IMG/VR virus record: IMGVR_UViG_3300042516_002090
Location: 1-64,000 of that record
Length of the DNA: 64,000 bases
Strand: one strand, 5' to 3'
DNA from: a virus
Part shown: in pieces, positions 21,241 to 31,900 of the stretch
How the letters are laid out: each line of letters starts with the position of its first letter
Position numbering within the stretch: the first letter of the stretch is position 1
The notes under the pieces: generated by a model
What the model saw: only the letters and a program-made list of their open reading frames with translations
Database searches by the model: none
Told to the model about the DNA's origin: nothing
Position numbers and translations under genes: made by a program

Positions 21241-24200
21241 TTATTTTGTTTCGATGCCGTATTTTTTTCGTAACTCGGTTACTATTTGCTCTCTTTTTTT
21301 GTAAACCGCCTCTTGCATACCCTTCTCGCTCATGCCCTGCACGTCTAGATCGTACATCTTTTGCCAAAACTCATAACGAACATTTTCGATTGCGTCCTGG
21401 CGATAGCTACTCAACAACTCAATCTTTTCTGCCTGTGAAGCAGCGTCTATACTTGACTTATTGCTATTTATTAGTTGAGCGGTTTCCTTGTTGATTATAA
21501 GACTAAGTGACTGCTTGAAGTCGTCGTCCATCTCAAAAGGTTCCCTCTCCGAGCCAACATTTACCTCTATCCAGTCCTTGGCATCCCATCTAGAGTAAGT
21601 CTTAGGGAACCACTTCTCCTTTGTTAGGTTATAATACGGGCTGTTTTCAACGTGGCTTGTTCCGTCCTTCCATACACTTTCTGGAAGAAGAGCCTTGAGT
21701 ACCGGGTTCGATGGCTGCACGTACACAGGCTCGCCGAAGTGGTCGTACATCAGACCTCCGTTGGTGTCCATGAATACATCAGTAAAGAAAATATCCGACA
21801 CTATGTTATCAACCGCCCCGCTTCGTTTCTCCTTTTGAATACCCTTCCACGCCTCGTAGTCCTTCTTAATGTTTTCATACAGGGTTGGGGAGAACGATGT
21901 TTCGATACCGTCTAAGAAAAATATCTCCAACGCTTCAGCCGCCTTTGCCTCGCCATATCCACCGTATAGTTTTTCTATCGCTCTCTTTGGCGCGGACATC
22001 TCACTACCTGTTAGCTGGGCGCCGACAAGAGCAAGTATCTTGTTAAAGCCGACGGTTGTTTTATCCCCTTCACCAAACCTTATATCGTTTGATACCTCGC
22101 CAAGGATTTTACCTATTGCCCCAAACACAGGGCCTGTCAATGACAGAGGAATATTTTTGCCTGCTATGGTTACACTGTTTGGCTCCGCACCCTCAGCCTC
22201 CATCTCAGCTCTTTGCTTGCTGTCCTCGGCCGATCCATAGAATTTGATCCACGCATTAGGGTCGAGTTTCACTTCATCGTCATCCTCGTCGCCAAAGTCA
22301 AACAATGACGCGATAAGACCACCCCAAATCATTGTAGCCACTACGTTTTTAAACGCTCTGGATATCTTCTCCTCGTTAGTTAGAGGTACGGTGGTTGCCT
22401 TTCCGTCTATGTATCTAACCTTAACCCCAGTAATCTTTTTACCCGGTATGGCCGCTATTACAGCAGGAACAACAGGTATGGACTTGTAGAAGTATTCTGC
22501 CATTACCGTGTTTAATCGGATGAAGCCTAGCACCGTACTCAGGGTAAGTCTTCCAAACGCAACAACCGGGTTGTCCGTATCTCGAAATGGAGTTGCCTTG
22601 GATATGAGGTTGAACACAGCTGCTCCAGCAAGTGTTTCCGGTTTTTGAAGAAGGAGGGACTTCCTGGCCTGGTGAGCCATCTCGTCGATAACTTCTTTAG
22701 GCATTGCGTTATGAACCTTGTCGCGAAGCTTTCTCTTTGCCCAACCCTTCGGTAACGACTCTCCGTTGGCAATCCTTTCTGCCGCCTCTTGAGCAACCTC
22801 GCTTTTGAAATTGTTTATCTGATCAGGACCTGCCTGTATAAGCTCCTTAAGTTGTTGATTCCAAACCGCTGACCCCTTCTTCATCTTGACACCTGACTTC
22901 TTATTCACCATGTCGAGGTAATTTTCAGCCTCGATGTAGGTGTAAATGTCTTGCAAGGCGCCGCCCATAAGTATATCCTGGGCGCTCATGAGTACCATAC
23001 TTATCTCCGAAAGGGCAGGCAAGAACTTGCGCTTTCTATAACCGGAACTCATTAATTGACTAAAGGACTTTAAAAAGGCTTCTGTTGCGTAACGCGCTCT
23101 CCTGCCTCCCTTCTTGTTTATGAAGTCGCTTAGTATCTGAGCGTACTCCTTCTTTGTAACACGATAGATTGCGCCGTGAGCTTTTTCCTCAGGTCTTTCA
23201 AGCATGGTTGTTTCACCAAACCTAGACTGTGGTTTTTCCCACTTCGCGGCAACGGTTTCCCATCCCATTGTGGCGCCCTCGGCCCTCATCATTTTAGCAA
23301 ACTTAATCGCCCTGGCCATTCTAGCCGGGTTGTAAAGAGCCGTGAACGCACCGTGCTGAATGCTCGATACTACAGCACCCACACCGGATGCCATGATCGC
23401 CGTCTTAAATATATCCGAAAGCGCGTTCGTATAGAACTGCTCGGTAAGCCAGCGGCCAACAAGTGCGGCAGTGGTCTCGTCGTACTCACTAAGGATGTCG
23501 TTGATGTACCTGTTAATCTCTTGGTACAACTCCTCTCCGGGCTGGAGTGCTTGCAGCCTATCAAAGTATCCCTGCAACTTCACAATGTCGCTTTGAGATA
23601 TCCCCTTATAGCCAAGCGTGTCCAAAAGAGCGGCCTCAAACTGAGAATCAGAAACCTGTCCCTTAGAAATAGCCCTGATAACTCCCTTCTTCACACTCTC
23701 GGCGTCCTTAATTCCCTGCATGATCGAGTCTATGCTCTGCTTTTTGGCCTTGATTTTTTCATCAACCTTCTCCGCAATCAAAGGCTCGATTTCAGTCTGT
23801 AGCTGTGAGGCGTATGCCGGGTCTATTCCAAGGTTGTTGACCAGCGCCTCTGCAAGGGTTTGTATTTTCGCGTTTTGATTTGTGATGTGTTCGGCGGCTA
23901 TACGAGCAATCTCCTTGTCCATATCCTCCTTGCTAAGCGATGCGGCTGCGGCTCTTTTTTCTACACCACCAATTGGCATCTCAAGCAGGTCAGATACTAG
24001 CGCGTCAATCTCGTTCTTGATTGCCATCTTGGTCGCAGCGTCTAACTTCTCGTTAGCGTCTACGTTTGCCTTGGCAATATTCATGGCCTTGGTCACCATC
24101 GACTCAACCTGGGCCTTGTTGTTTAGGATTGTCTTGAGCCTGTCCTTTGCCTTCACCTTCTCGCCACGGCTCTTGGCCATGACGTAATCAGGGTCGTTCT

Positions 24201-25425
24201 GTAGAATCGTGTCGGACAACATCTTCAGGGCCTTGTCCTTGACGTTCCTTGTGTCAGCAATACCCTCGAACGCCTTGGCCAAACGCTTGGTTGCGGTTAC
24301 CTCTTTGTTCTTCTTAATGTCGGTATCGAAAGAGGACATGTTGTCGTCAACGATTTGATCTATCGCTGTACGTTCACCGGGCAGTACGTCCTTGATTTGA
24401 TTCCACACCTTGTTCTTAATCATCTTGGCCGAGTACGCACCCTCCTCGATGTATGACATAATAAGGTCCCTGATGTGTGGAGTTATCTCAGCTATAATTG
24501 AATTTGACAAGGCAAGTGGGCCTGGGGTCCTTTTCTTCGCCAGAATACCCTTGATTGCGTTTACACTAGCGGTTCTTTGAGCCTTAAACTCCGGCTTGAC
24601 CGTTACAACGGTGGCCGTCTTCTTAACCTTTGGCATTGCAGCCGCAACAATAGCGATTGCCTCGGCCTGGTTGAGTTTTGCTATCTCACGCAGTTGTGTG
24701 ATAGCCTCTCCAATAGTCATTCCGCCTGACGTTACCTGATTGAGGAAATTCCGCTTTGAACTATCCTCGTCCATTATTCGGTTTGCTAACTGCTCTGGAG
24801 TTGACGCCGCCGCAAGTGCAGCTACTGTTTGACCGGCCGTAGTTCCTGATGTACCCTTAGTATTATATATCTTCTTGGCCATCTTATAATCGCCCTTCAC
24901 GTAGAAGTAGTTAGCAGCCTTAGCCATAACCACTAAGTACTCATACTTTAACCCAGAGTTTTCAATCCATTCGTTCTCGGTTGTGTTTCCGTATGCACTT
25001 AACAAGTCATTAAATATATCCGTTTCTCCAGCTTCATATTGGGCTTTAAGTTGCTCGAACTTTTCGTTTGCTAAAACCTCCATGGCCCTTTGATCAATGG
25101 CAATATACTCTTCAGTACCTATGCCTCGTTGCTCTGCAAGCCTTTCTCCATAAGCCCTCTGCCTTACGTCGCCGTAAGCCTCGCCTAGTCTTGACTTCAT
25201 GAAGTCAGACATTGCGCTCTTCTTTTCTTTAGGTTGTTTCTTGGTGGTCTTAGGAGCCTCGGTAAACGGATTATCACCCTTGAGGGCGTTAACGTTCAAT
25301 TTGTCGTTGTTGATAAGCTCCTGCAGCGCCCCGTTATAGAGCATCTCCATGTACTGCTCAAAGGTTTTTTCCTCCGCAGCAGTAGCGCCCGGCATCTTTA
25401 TAGTTACCTTACAAGGTTTCGCCAT
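21241..25425 (-). CDS. large internal virion / ejection-type protein
   Basis: 1394 residues. The first half is charged and helical, rich in Ala, Lys and Glu. Hydrophobic segments follow at about residues 670-690, 1010-1030 and 1080-1100 (FIRLNTVMAEYFYKSIPVVP, NVVATMIWGGLIASLFDFG). Length, position after the tail genes and mixed soluble/membrane character resemble the large proteins that podoviruses eject into the host to build a channel across the envelope. It also resembles large polyvalent proteins of mobile elements. No catalytic motif is recognised. Its start overlaps the stop of the ferritin-like gene by one base. Confidence 0.55.
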   Translation of the reverse strand: MAKPCKVTIKMPGATAAEEKTFEQYMEMLYNGALQELINNDKLNVNALKGDNPFTEAPKTTKKQPKEKKSAMSDFMKSRLGEAYGDVRQRAYGERLAEQRGIGTEEYIAIDQRAMEVLANEKFEQLKAQYEAGETDIFNDLLSAYGNTTENEWIENSGLKYEYLVVMAKAANYFYVKGDYKMAKKIYNTKGTSGTTAGQTVAALAAASTPEQLANRIMDEDSSKRNFLNQVTSGGMTIGEAITQLREIAKLNQAEAIAIVAAAMPKVKKTATVVTVKPEFKAQRTASVNAIKGILAKKRTPGPLALSNSIIAEITPHIRDLIMSYIEEGAYSAKMIKNKVWNQIKDVLPGERTAIDQIVDDNMSSFDTDIKKNKEVTATKRLAKAFEGIADTRNVKDKALKMLSDTILQNDPDYVMAKSRGEKVKAKDRLKTILNNKAQVESMVTKAMNIAKANVDANEKLDAATKMAIKNEIDALVSDLLEMPIGGVEKRAAAASLSKEDMDKEIARIAAEHITNQNAKIQTLAEALVNNLGIDPAYASQLQTEIEPLIAEKVDEKIKAKKQSIDSIMQGIKDAESVKKGVIRAISKGQVSDSQFEAALLDTLGYKGISQSDIVKLQGYFDRLQALQPGEELYQEINRYINDILSEYDETTAALVGRWLTEQFYTNALSDIFKTAIMASGVGAVVSSIQHGAFTALYNPARMARAIKFAKMMRAEGATMGWETVAAKWEKPQSRFGETTMLERPEEKAHGAIYRVTKKEYAQILSDFINKKGGRRARYATEAFLKSFSQLMSSGYRKRKFLPALSEISMVLMSAQDILMGGALQDIYTYIEAENYLDMVNKKSGVKMKKGSAVWNQQLKELIQAGPDQINNFKSEVAQEAAERIANGESLPKGWAKRKLRDKVHNAMPKEVIDEMAHQARKSLLLQKPETLAGAAVFNLISKATPFRDTDNPVVAFGRLTLSTVLGFIRLNTVMAEYFYKSIPVVPAVIAAIPGKKITGVKVRYIDGKATTVPLTNEEKISRAFKNVVATMIWGGLIASLFDFGDEDDDEVKLDPNAWIKFYGSAEDSKQRAEMEAEGAEPNSVTIAGKNIPLSLTGPVFGAIGKILGEVSNDIRFGEGDKTTVGFNKILALVGAQLTGSEMSAPKRAIEKLYGGYGEAKAAEALEIFFLDGIETSFSPTLYENIKKDYEAWKGIQKEKRSGAVDNIVSDIFFTDVFMDTNGGLMYDHFGEPVYVQPSNPVLKALLPESVWKDGTSHVENSPYYNLTKEKWFPKTYSRWDAKDWIEVNVGSEREPFEMDDDFKQSLSLIINKETAQLINSNKSSIDAASQAEKIELLSSYRQDAIENVRYEFWQKMYDLDVQGMSEKGMQEAVYKKREQIVTELRKKYGIETK

Positions 25426-25916
25426 TAGAACAATTTTTCTTCGAGAAGCAATAACTTGAATTTATCCTTTCCATCCACATCCTCAAGCATATTGAGCTTG
25501 TCGCTGTACTCCGCAACAGACTTGGTCTGTATCAAACGGAACTGTTGCAAGAAGTCAAACGTGCAAAGGTCCATGTTGAAAAGTTTTTTGGACGTGTCTT
25601 CATACGCCTCGTACAAATCGTACTCAATCTTGTATGCCTCCTCTAGCACCTCAAGAAGCCCGGAGAAGTCTACGCGTGGCTTGGGTACAGTGGGAAGTGG
25701 AACCGTGATGTTCCAGTCCACCAAGTACTTTTCAATCTTGGCCGCGTGTTCGAGTTCATCCTGCGACTCAGCCGCGAAAAAGGCAGCCGCCTTGAAGTAT
25801 CCAACACCCTGACACCAGTTGCTGGCGGCACGATAGAAGTAAAATGCATCCATCTCGTCAAGATGGCGTGGAGCTAGTAGGTCTACTACACCTTTGTCTA
25901 AGCTATAAGGTTTCAT
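25425..25916 (-). CDS. ferritin-like diiron protein
   Basis: 163 residues, aligned by eye with bacterial ferritin FtnA over nearly its whole length. Helix A gives Glu21 in LDEMDAFYFYRAASNWC (matching NLELYSSLLYQQMSAWC). Helix B gives Glu54 and His57 in ESQDELEHAAKIEKYL. Helix C gives Glu98 in EEAYKIEYDLYE. Helix D gives Gln130 in FDFLQQFRLIQ. The residue matching FtnA Glu130 seems to be Ser133, so the second iron site may be altered. Bacterial ferritins oxidise Fe(II) and store it in 24-subunit shells. The gene lies within the virion module between two very large ejection-type proteins. It may be packaged, protect DNA from oxidative damage, or provide iron for adsorption; all are inference. 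Confidence 0.75.
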   Translation of the reverse strand: MKPYSLDKGVVDLLAPRHLDEMDAFYFYRAASNWCQGVGYFKAAAFFAAESQDELEHAAKIEKYLVDWNITVPLPTVPKPRVDFSGLLEVLEEAYKIEYDLYEAYEDTSKKLFNMDLCTFDFLQQFRLIQTKSVAEYSDKLNMLEDVDGKDKFKLLLLEEKLF

Positions 25917-25922
25917 GTTTTA

Positions 25923-28900
25923 TTACGGGCAACCGTCGGTTTTATCTGTTATCACACCTGCTTCTTGCAGCTGCTTGTTAATGTCGCTAATATTTTTGTA
26001 AATATACTTCAACTTTGGGTCGAGATCCAAAATTTCATCAATGGCATCACGAGCTGCTGCACGTTCGGCACGGTCCCCGTCCTTGATCTTATAGTAATTT
26101 TCAACAATACTACTGATGTTTGCCGCCAACCCGGAGGTAGGCGCTGCCTTTGGAGCCTTTGGGGCCTTTGGAGCCGGCTTCTTAGGTAGGCCCCTAGGTG
26201 TAACACCAAAGTCCTCCTTAATGAACTCATCGAATTGATTCTTATACTTCGGATTAAGTTCATTGTACCAGTCCTGGCTACCAACAAAGTCATTAACAGC
26301 TATCTGGGCGTCCGTGCCTGATGCAATCGCCTCGTCAATGGCATCCATTGCGTCCTCCATCAACCTCTGAATCTCGTCATTGCTTCGGTTAATCATGGAC
26401 ATCTGACCTTCCTGGGCGACCTGTTTAGGTTTATTAAACTCCGCCTCACGCTTGGTTACCTCTGCTGCTTTGATTTTTGCTGATGGCATTGCGCCCATAA
26501 TGGCCTTAGCCGCCTCAGGTTTTCCTCGCAGGCCAAACTGTGTAGGGTTCACGTCCTTACCTGTACCCATCGGCTTTGACTCGTAGAATATTGAACGAGC
26601 GTCAAGCATTTCATTTAGATACTTGACTGACTTAATTGTACCGCTAATAACGTAGTTATAAGACTTATGGTGGTACTCGTCGGCCTCCTCTGTCTTTACA
26701 ACCTTCAGGGACTCAGGATCGTACTCTACAAATCCTACAACGTCTCCGTACTCGGCGTTGGCAAACGCTGGTTCGTTAGTGTAGTCAAGAATAGTCTGAT
26801 CCATTTTATAGGTAGCACCTCCGCTAATGGAAGGAATACCAAACTTCAGGCTGTTACCTACATTGAATACTTTTTTGAAGTAGCTTGATCTTACGTCATA
26901 GGTAGAATCAAAAAGTTCGTCATAAAGCTCTTGAACCGAATTGAATCTTATACCCTTTTTATAAATGGCGTCTATCTTGGCCAGGGCCGTGTTCTTTCGG
27001 GCAGCTATCCCCTTTGAAGACTTGTTAAACTCTGCTGGAGTTATTTTTCCATCCTTCAGCGACTTCTTTATTTTGTTTTCTTCTTTCTCTATATCGGCTA
27101 ACTGTTTTCTTATAACCACCGTCCCCGGTCTGTCCTCTAAGAGTTTTTCATAAAATGGAAAGTCCTTTTGAAACGCTGTGTTGAGGGGATTGTTTATCGC
27201 GTCCAACAGTTCGTTTATGAACTTCTTCGCCTCGGCCTTCTGCTGTGGAGTTGACTTGCTACTTGCCAGTGTGTCTTGGTGCGGCTTCAGTGCCTTATTC
27301 AACAAGTCAGCGTAGTGTGCAAGCATCATCTTGTTACCCAGAACTCCAGTAGATGCCTGAGCGCCTATAGCCGCAAGCTGACCCTTCTTTAAAGCATTCA
27401 ATAGCTTGTTTGCCCCATCCTCGTCGGTGGTCGCCCACACAGAGCCATTTAGTATCTCACTTATTTTACCTGAGATTAGGTTGGCCAGCTCCTTTTGGTT
27501 CGCCCATATCGGGTAAAATCCGCCACCTCTGCCATAAAAAGGTACTCCTGTAGGAGACACAACATCCCCCACAACCTGCTTGTCACCTAAGAAACCAACA
27601 GCTGTTTTTCCGTCGTACTCCTTAATGTCGGCGTATTGGATCAGGGAGCTATCAAATGGACGTTCTACAGTGGTATCTTTTACCACGCCTCTGTTGGTTT
27701 TGTCGCGGTTAAGAATAGTGAACTGACCACCATTATTACCCAGGATAATGTTTTCGTATCGCTTCACGTTTTCCTTACCAACAACATCACCTATCGTCCC
27801 GCCATTATTCATGGCAAACGAAAGCTTCTGAGCAAACTCTCTGAACTTTTTAGCAGACGCGTTCTTGTCCACAGGGTTATAGCCAAACATTCTGGCTATC
27901 TTGTTCATTATGTCAACGAGTAGGTCCTTGAGGCTTTTGTTAAGCTCAGTAACATTAACGTCCCCGGTAACAATTTTAGCAAGCGTCTCTACGACAATCT
28001 CGTCCTCAATGGTTTCGCTACCCTTTAGTTGGTATCCTCCCGTGTCCTTCACCTCGTTTATGATATTAGCAATAGCGCCGTTTACCTGCGCCTCGCCCTT
28101 AATCCCGTCTACAATAGCCTGATAAAGCTCAGGGTTTGTGTTGCGGATGATATTTATCACCGGGTGAATACCCTCGTGAAACGCGATAACCCTACCGCTT
28201 GAACTCTTGAGTCGGTCGCGGTTAATGTAGATTACACCGTAGTCTTTGCTGGCAAGGAATATACCATCGATACTACCCTCCACCTGACGCTGTTGACCGA
28301 GCCTCTGTGCCTCGTTGTCGTCAATAATTTTTACATCAATGCCAGACTCCTTGACAAACTCTTGAATTCTTTCAGCGGCGTTCTCACCATCGGTCTCGAA
28401 CATCTTAGCAATACGTGCCTTGCCTGTGCGCTTTGGCGCCTCTTTTTTAGGAGTCTTAGCTTCGCTTTCAAGAACAGACTTAACGTCCTTTGCAAAAGGA
28501 GTTGAGCCATAATCTTTTTTAAAATCATCAAAAGTAAATTCTTTTAAATCATAAGCTAAATGTTCGGCCCAGTTAATACCTTTATTAACAAGCAAAGAAC
28601 TTAGCTCGCTGCTAAATCCATATTCATCTTGCAGATACTTTATTATTTTTTTTGGATCACGATTCCAAATAGGCATATCCAAAACCTCAACCGCACTAGC
28701 TGCCTTTTTTACATATTCAAATGCTTTTTCGTAGTCCTCTTTAGACGCCGGGATAGTATCATATTCATATGCTTCTTTTAGATCCTTAACGGATTTTATT
28801 GCTGCTTCTTTTGCTTCCTCTAATGAACTAAATGTTTGAACGTTTTCATATCGTGTATCTAAATTAAATTTATTTCGCACACTTGTCTTTAAAACGTATT

Positions 28901-31900
28901 CAGGATTTCCGTCATCGTCCTTGCCTTCTTTCTCTATAGTAACTTTTGTTTTATCGAAGTCGTTTGATTCGGTAAACAAAACGTCACCGTTTTCATCTAC
29001 AGTTTCATTACCCCACTCAACATCCTCTGATTTCTTAGGATCAACCTTAGATGGCATTTTGTAATTAGTAGCCTTCTGTTCTTGAACTTCAACACTTGTG
29101 CTAGGGGTTGACAATCCATTCTTAATACCTTCTTTTAATAACTTAATATTTCCATTTATATATTCAATTCTAAACTCTTGTGATCTGAATGCATCTTTGT
29201 TGCTTTTCTTAATTGATTTAAGTTTATCCTTAGCCTCGGCAAGAAGTTTTTCATTCAGCTTCAGCTCTTCTTCATAATCAACAACAGGGTCTGAATTTTG
29301 AGCAATCGCCCACCATTCCTTATCTCTATCCTTTAATTTTTTTACATCTCCTCCATGATGATATTTATACAATGCATCAGGATTGGTTGTAAGACCGAGT
29401 TCTTTTGCAATAGAATCGTTTCTTTTTCTCCATTCCTCTAAAACTGATGACCTCGGTACGTTAAATCCCCACTCTTGTGGATGTGACATTTGAATCAACA
29501 AATACAAATCCACAGCCGACGCCTCTCCAATGTTGAATTGATTGTATCTAAGAAGCTGAGGATACTCTTGGGTTAGATCAGTTTCAGATTTGTAAAATTC
29601 TGGAGAAGACAATGTCCCCTTTACACCTGCGGGTATAAAGGTATTCCTATTAGATTTTTGAACAGTTTTAGGTGCTTGTTTTGACACCGGCTGTTTGCCT
29701 GTTTTCTTTTCAGCCTTTGTTTCAGGTTCTTTTTTGGTCTCCGTCTTTGTTTCTACTGGTTCTACTTTATCCTTAGATTTTCTTTTCTTTTTGTATTTTC
29801 CAGCAACGAACAAATAGTTAGGTTCTTTTTCATTGGGAACCTTAACAATTTCACCTGTGTTGATATTTTGTATTTCAGATATTAATGTCGGAGTAACGCT
29901 TGTAGAATATGAACTTAATACCTCATACTCCTGACCGTCTTTTATTGATTTTATCAAGTTCCCACTTCCTAAGTCACTTAAAGAAATAGGTGTTTCACTT
30001 GTGATCTCTCTTAATGTTGCACCAAAATCAAGAAATGTATGTGTGCTTTCTAGCTGTCCATTATCGTTTATAAAAACACGTATACCTCTCTGATCTTCAC
30101 CAAACAAAAAATACGCTTCCGTTACATCTTCTCTGTCATTGTATCCAGGGTCATCACTAAGATCAAACGGTTCTCCTACTCTTGCTATTTTCATAGGCCC
30201 AGACATATGAGTACCCATAATCACAGTAGCACCTACTATTTTTCCAATGTTTTCTTTTGTGAATTTAGCAGGGAATACCTTTTTGCTGTTTATAGTTGGC
30301 TTTGTGGCTGGAGCCTCTGTTTCAGGTTCTTTTTTGGTCTTAGGCTCAGGCTTTGTTTCAGGAGCCTTTTTCCCCTCAGTAAGCTCGGTTCGGCGGAAAT
30401 TCGCTTCTCCTGCATATGCGGGTTCTCCTTCTGGCTTTAAAATCACCAATGAGTTATTGCCCACGTAAGATTCTGGCCATTCTTCTGAGTCAATGTTTCC
30501 AGGGAGTCTTTCTATTACAATATTTTCAGTTTCATCCGGGCCAAGGACTACGCCTTCGATATAACTTACCCAACCCATTCTTTCATCAATAGCACGAACC
30601 ACTATGTCGCCAACTTTGAATTCAGAGAGCGGCTTTCCGTTTTTATTAACTTCTTCTATCCTATCACTTACAAATTTCTCGTTTTCTTCGGTTTCAAATA
30701 ACCTAGACTCCCGTGGTTTGCGCTCCTCAGTCTTAGTTTCAACTGCCGCAGGCTCGGCCTCCTCCTCGCCCTCAAATATCTTGGCGATGCGCTTTTTACG
30801 AGTAGTCTTGGGTTCGGTTTTGACTTCAGGCTTTGTCTCTGGAGCTTTTTCTTTTTTAGCCGGAGCTGCTTCTTCTACTTGAGGGGCGGCTTGTGTTTTG
30901 GAGGCTTCGAGGGCGGCTAGTTTTGCGTCGTATTCAGCATTGATTTTATCTTTAGATTTTTGAAAACCACTTCTACTTACAATTTCAAAAAACAAATTAG
31001 GAGATTCTTCTGTGTTGCTCCATAATCCATTACTTTCATCTAATACTTGAGGTCTTCCGGTATTTTCATTTACTCTAAAAATTCTATTATTTGGATCACC
31101 AATTATTTTAAACTCCCCGTCTTCAACTGTTGGTTTTCTATCATAAACTACTCTATTTTTTAACTCTTCTTGTCTTTCCTTTTCTACTTCTTCCCTTTGT
31201 GCTTGAAGTACTCCACCTGCTTCAGGCGTTTCTGCGCTTGGGACTTCGATAGGTTTGGCTGCGACAGGTTCTTGCCCGACTCCGACTTGACCTGATACCC
31301 TTGTTTCGTTTTCTTTATCATATTTTAGATTGTTAAGATTTTCAAGCAATAACTTGGAGTTGCCCTGCTGGCCCTCTCTTATCTGTAACGTCTTGCCGTC
31401 CTCGGTGGTGATGTTTACCGATACTATCTTCCCGTTCTTCTCAGCGTAATTATTAAGAGTCGCATTCTTCCCGGCGTAGTTAATCGTCGCACCCTTCTCA
31501 AGCGTTGGCGTAATGAGAGTGTTTTGATTCTCGATGTTCATTTCACCGACAACACCCTCGTCGGTCTCGATTCCCATTTCGCGAATCTTATCGACTGCAC
31601 CCTCTCCCTTCTCAACAATAACACTCTTACCGTTGTTGTATTCTATCTCGTAGTCACCATCCTCGTTAATAAAGAAGTTGGCGTACTGTCCACCAATCAC
31701 AACACGCTGAGGTGTTGTTGACGTGCCTACTGACTTGGCGCTGATGCCGTTTTCCCCAAGCGACAAGATTTCTTGACGCTCGTTTTTCAATCTTTCAATC
31801 TGAGCATTGATAATAGGGTCCTTCAGGTCTGTATCCTCAAGGGTTCGTATCTGCTGGGTAATGCCAAAAGCCCTGGCCTTCTTAGGTCTGTCAAGGTTCT

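Noticed and set aside
23176-23802. Plus-strand open frame of 208 codons inside the large internal protein gene
   Set aside because: Fully antisense to a long intact gene, with unusual Arg/Leu/His-rich product and no promoter or family.
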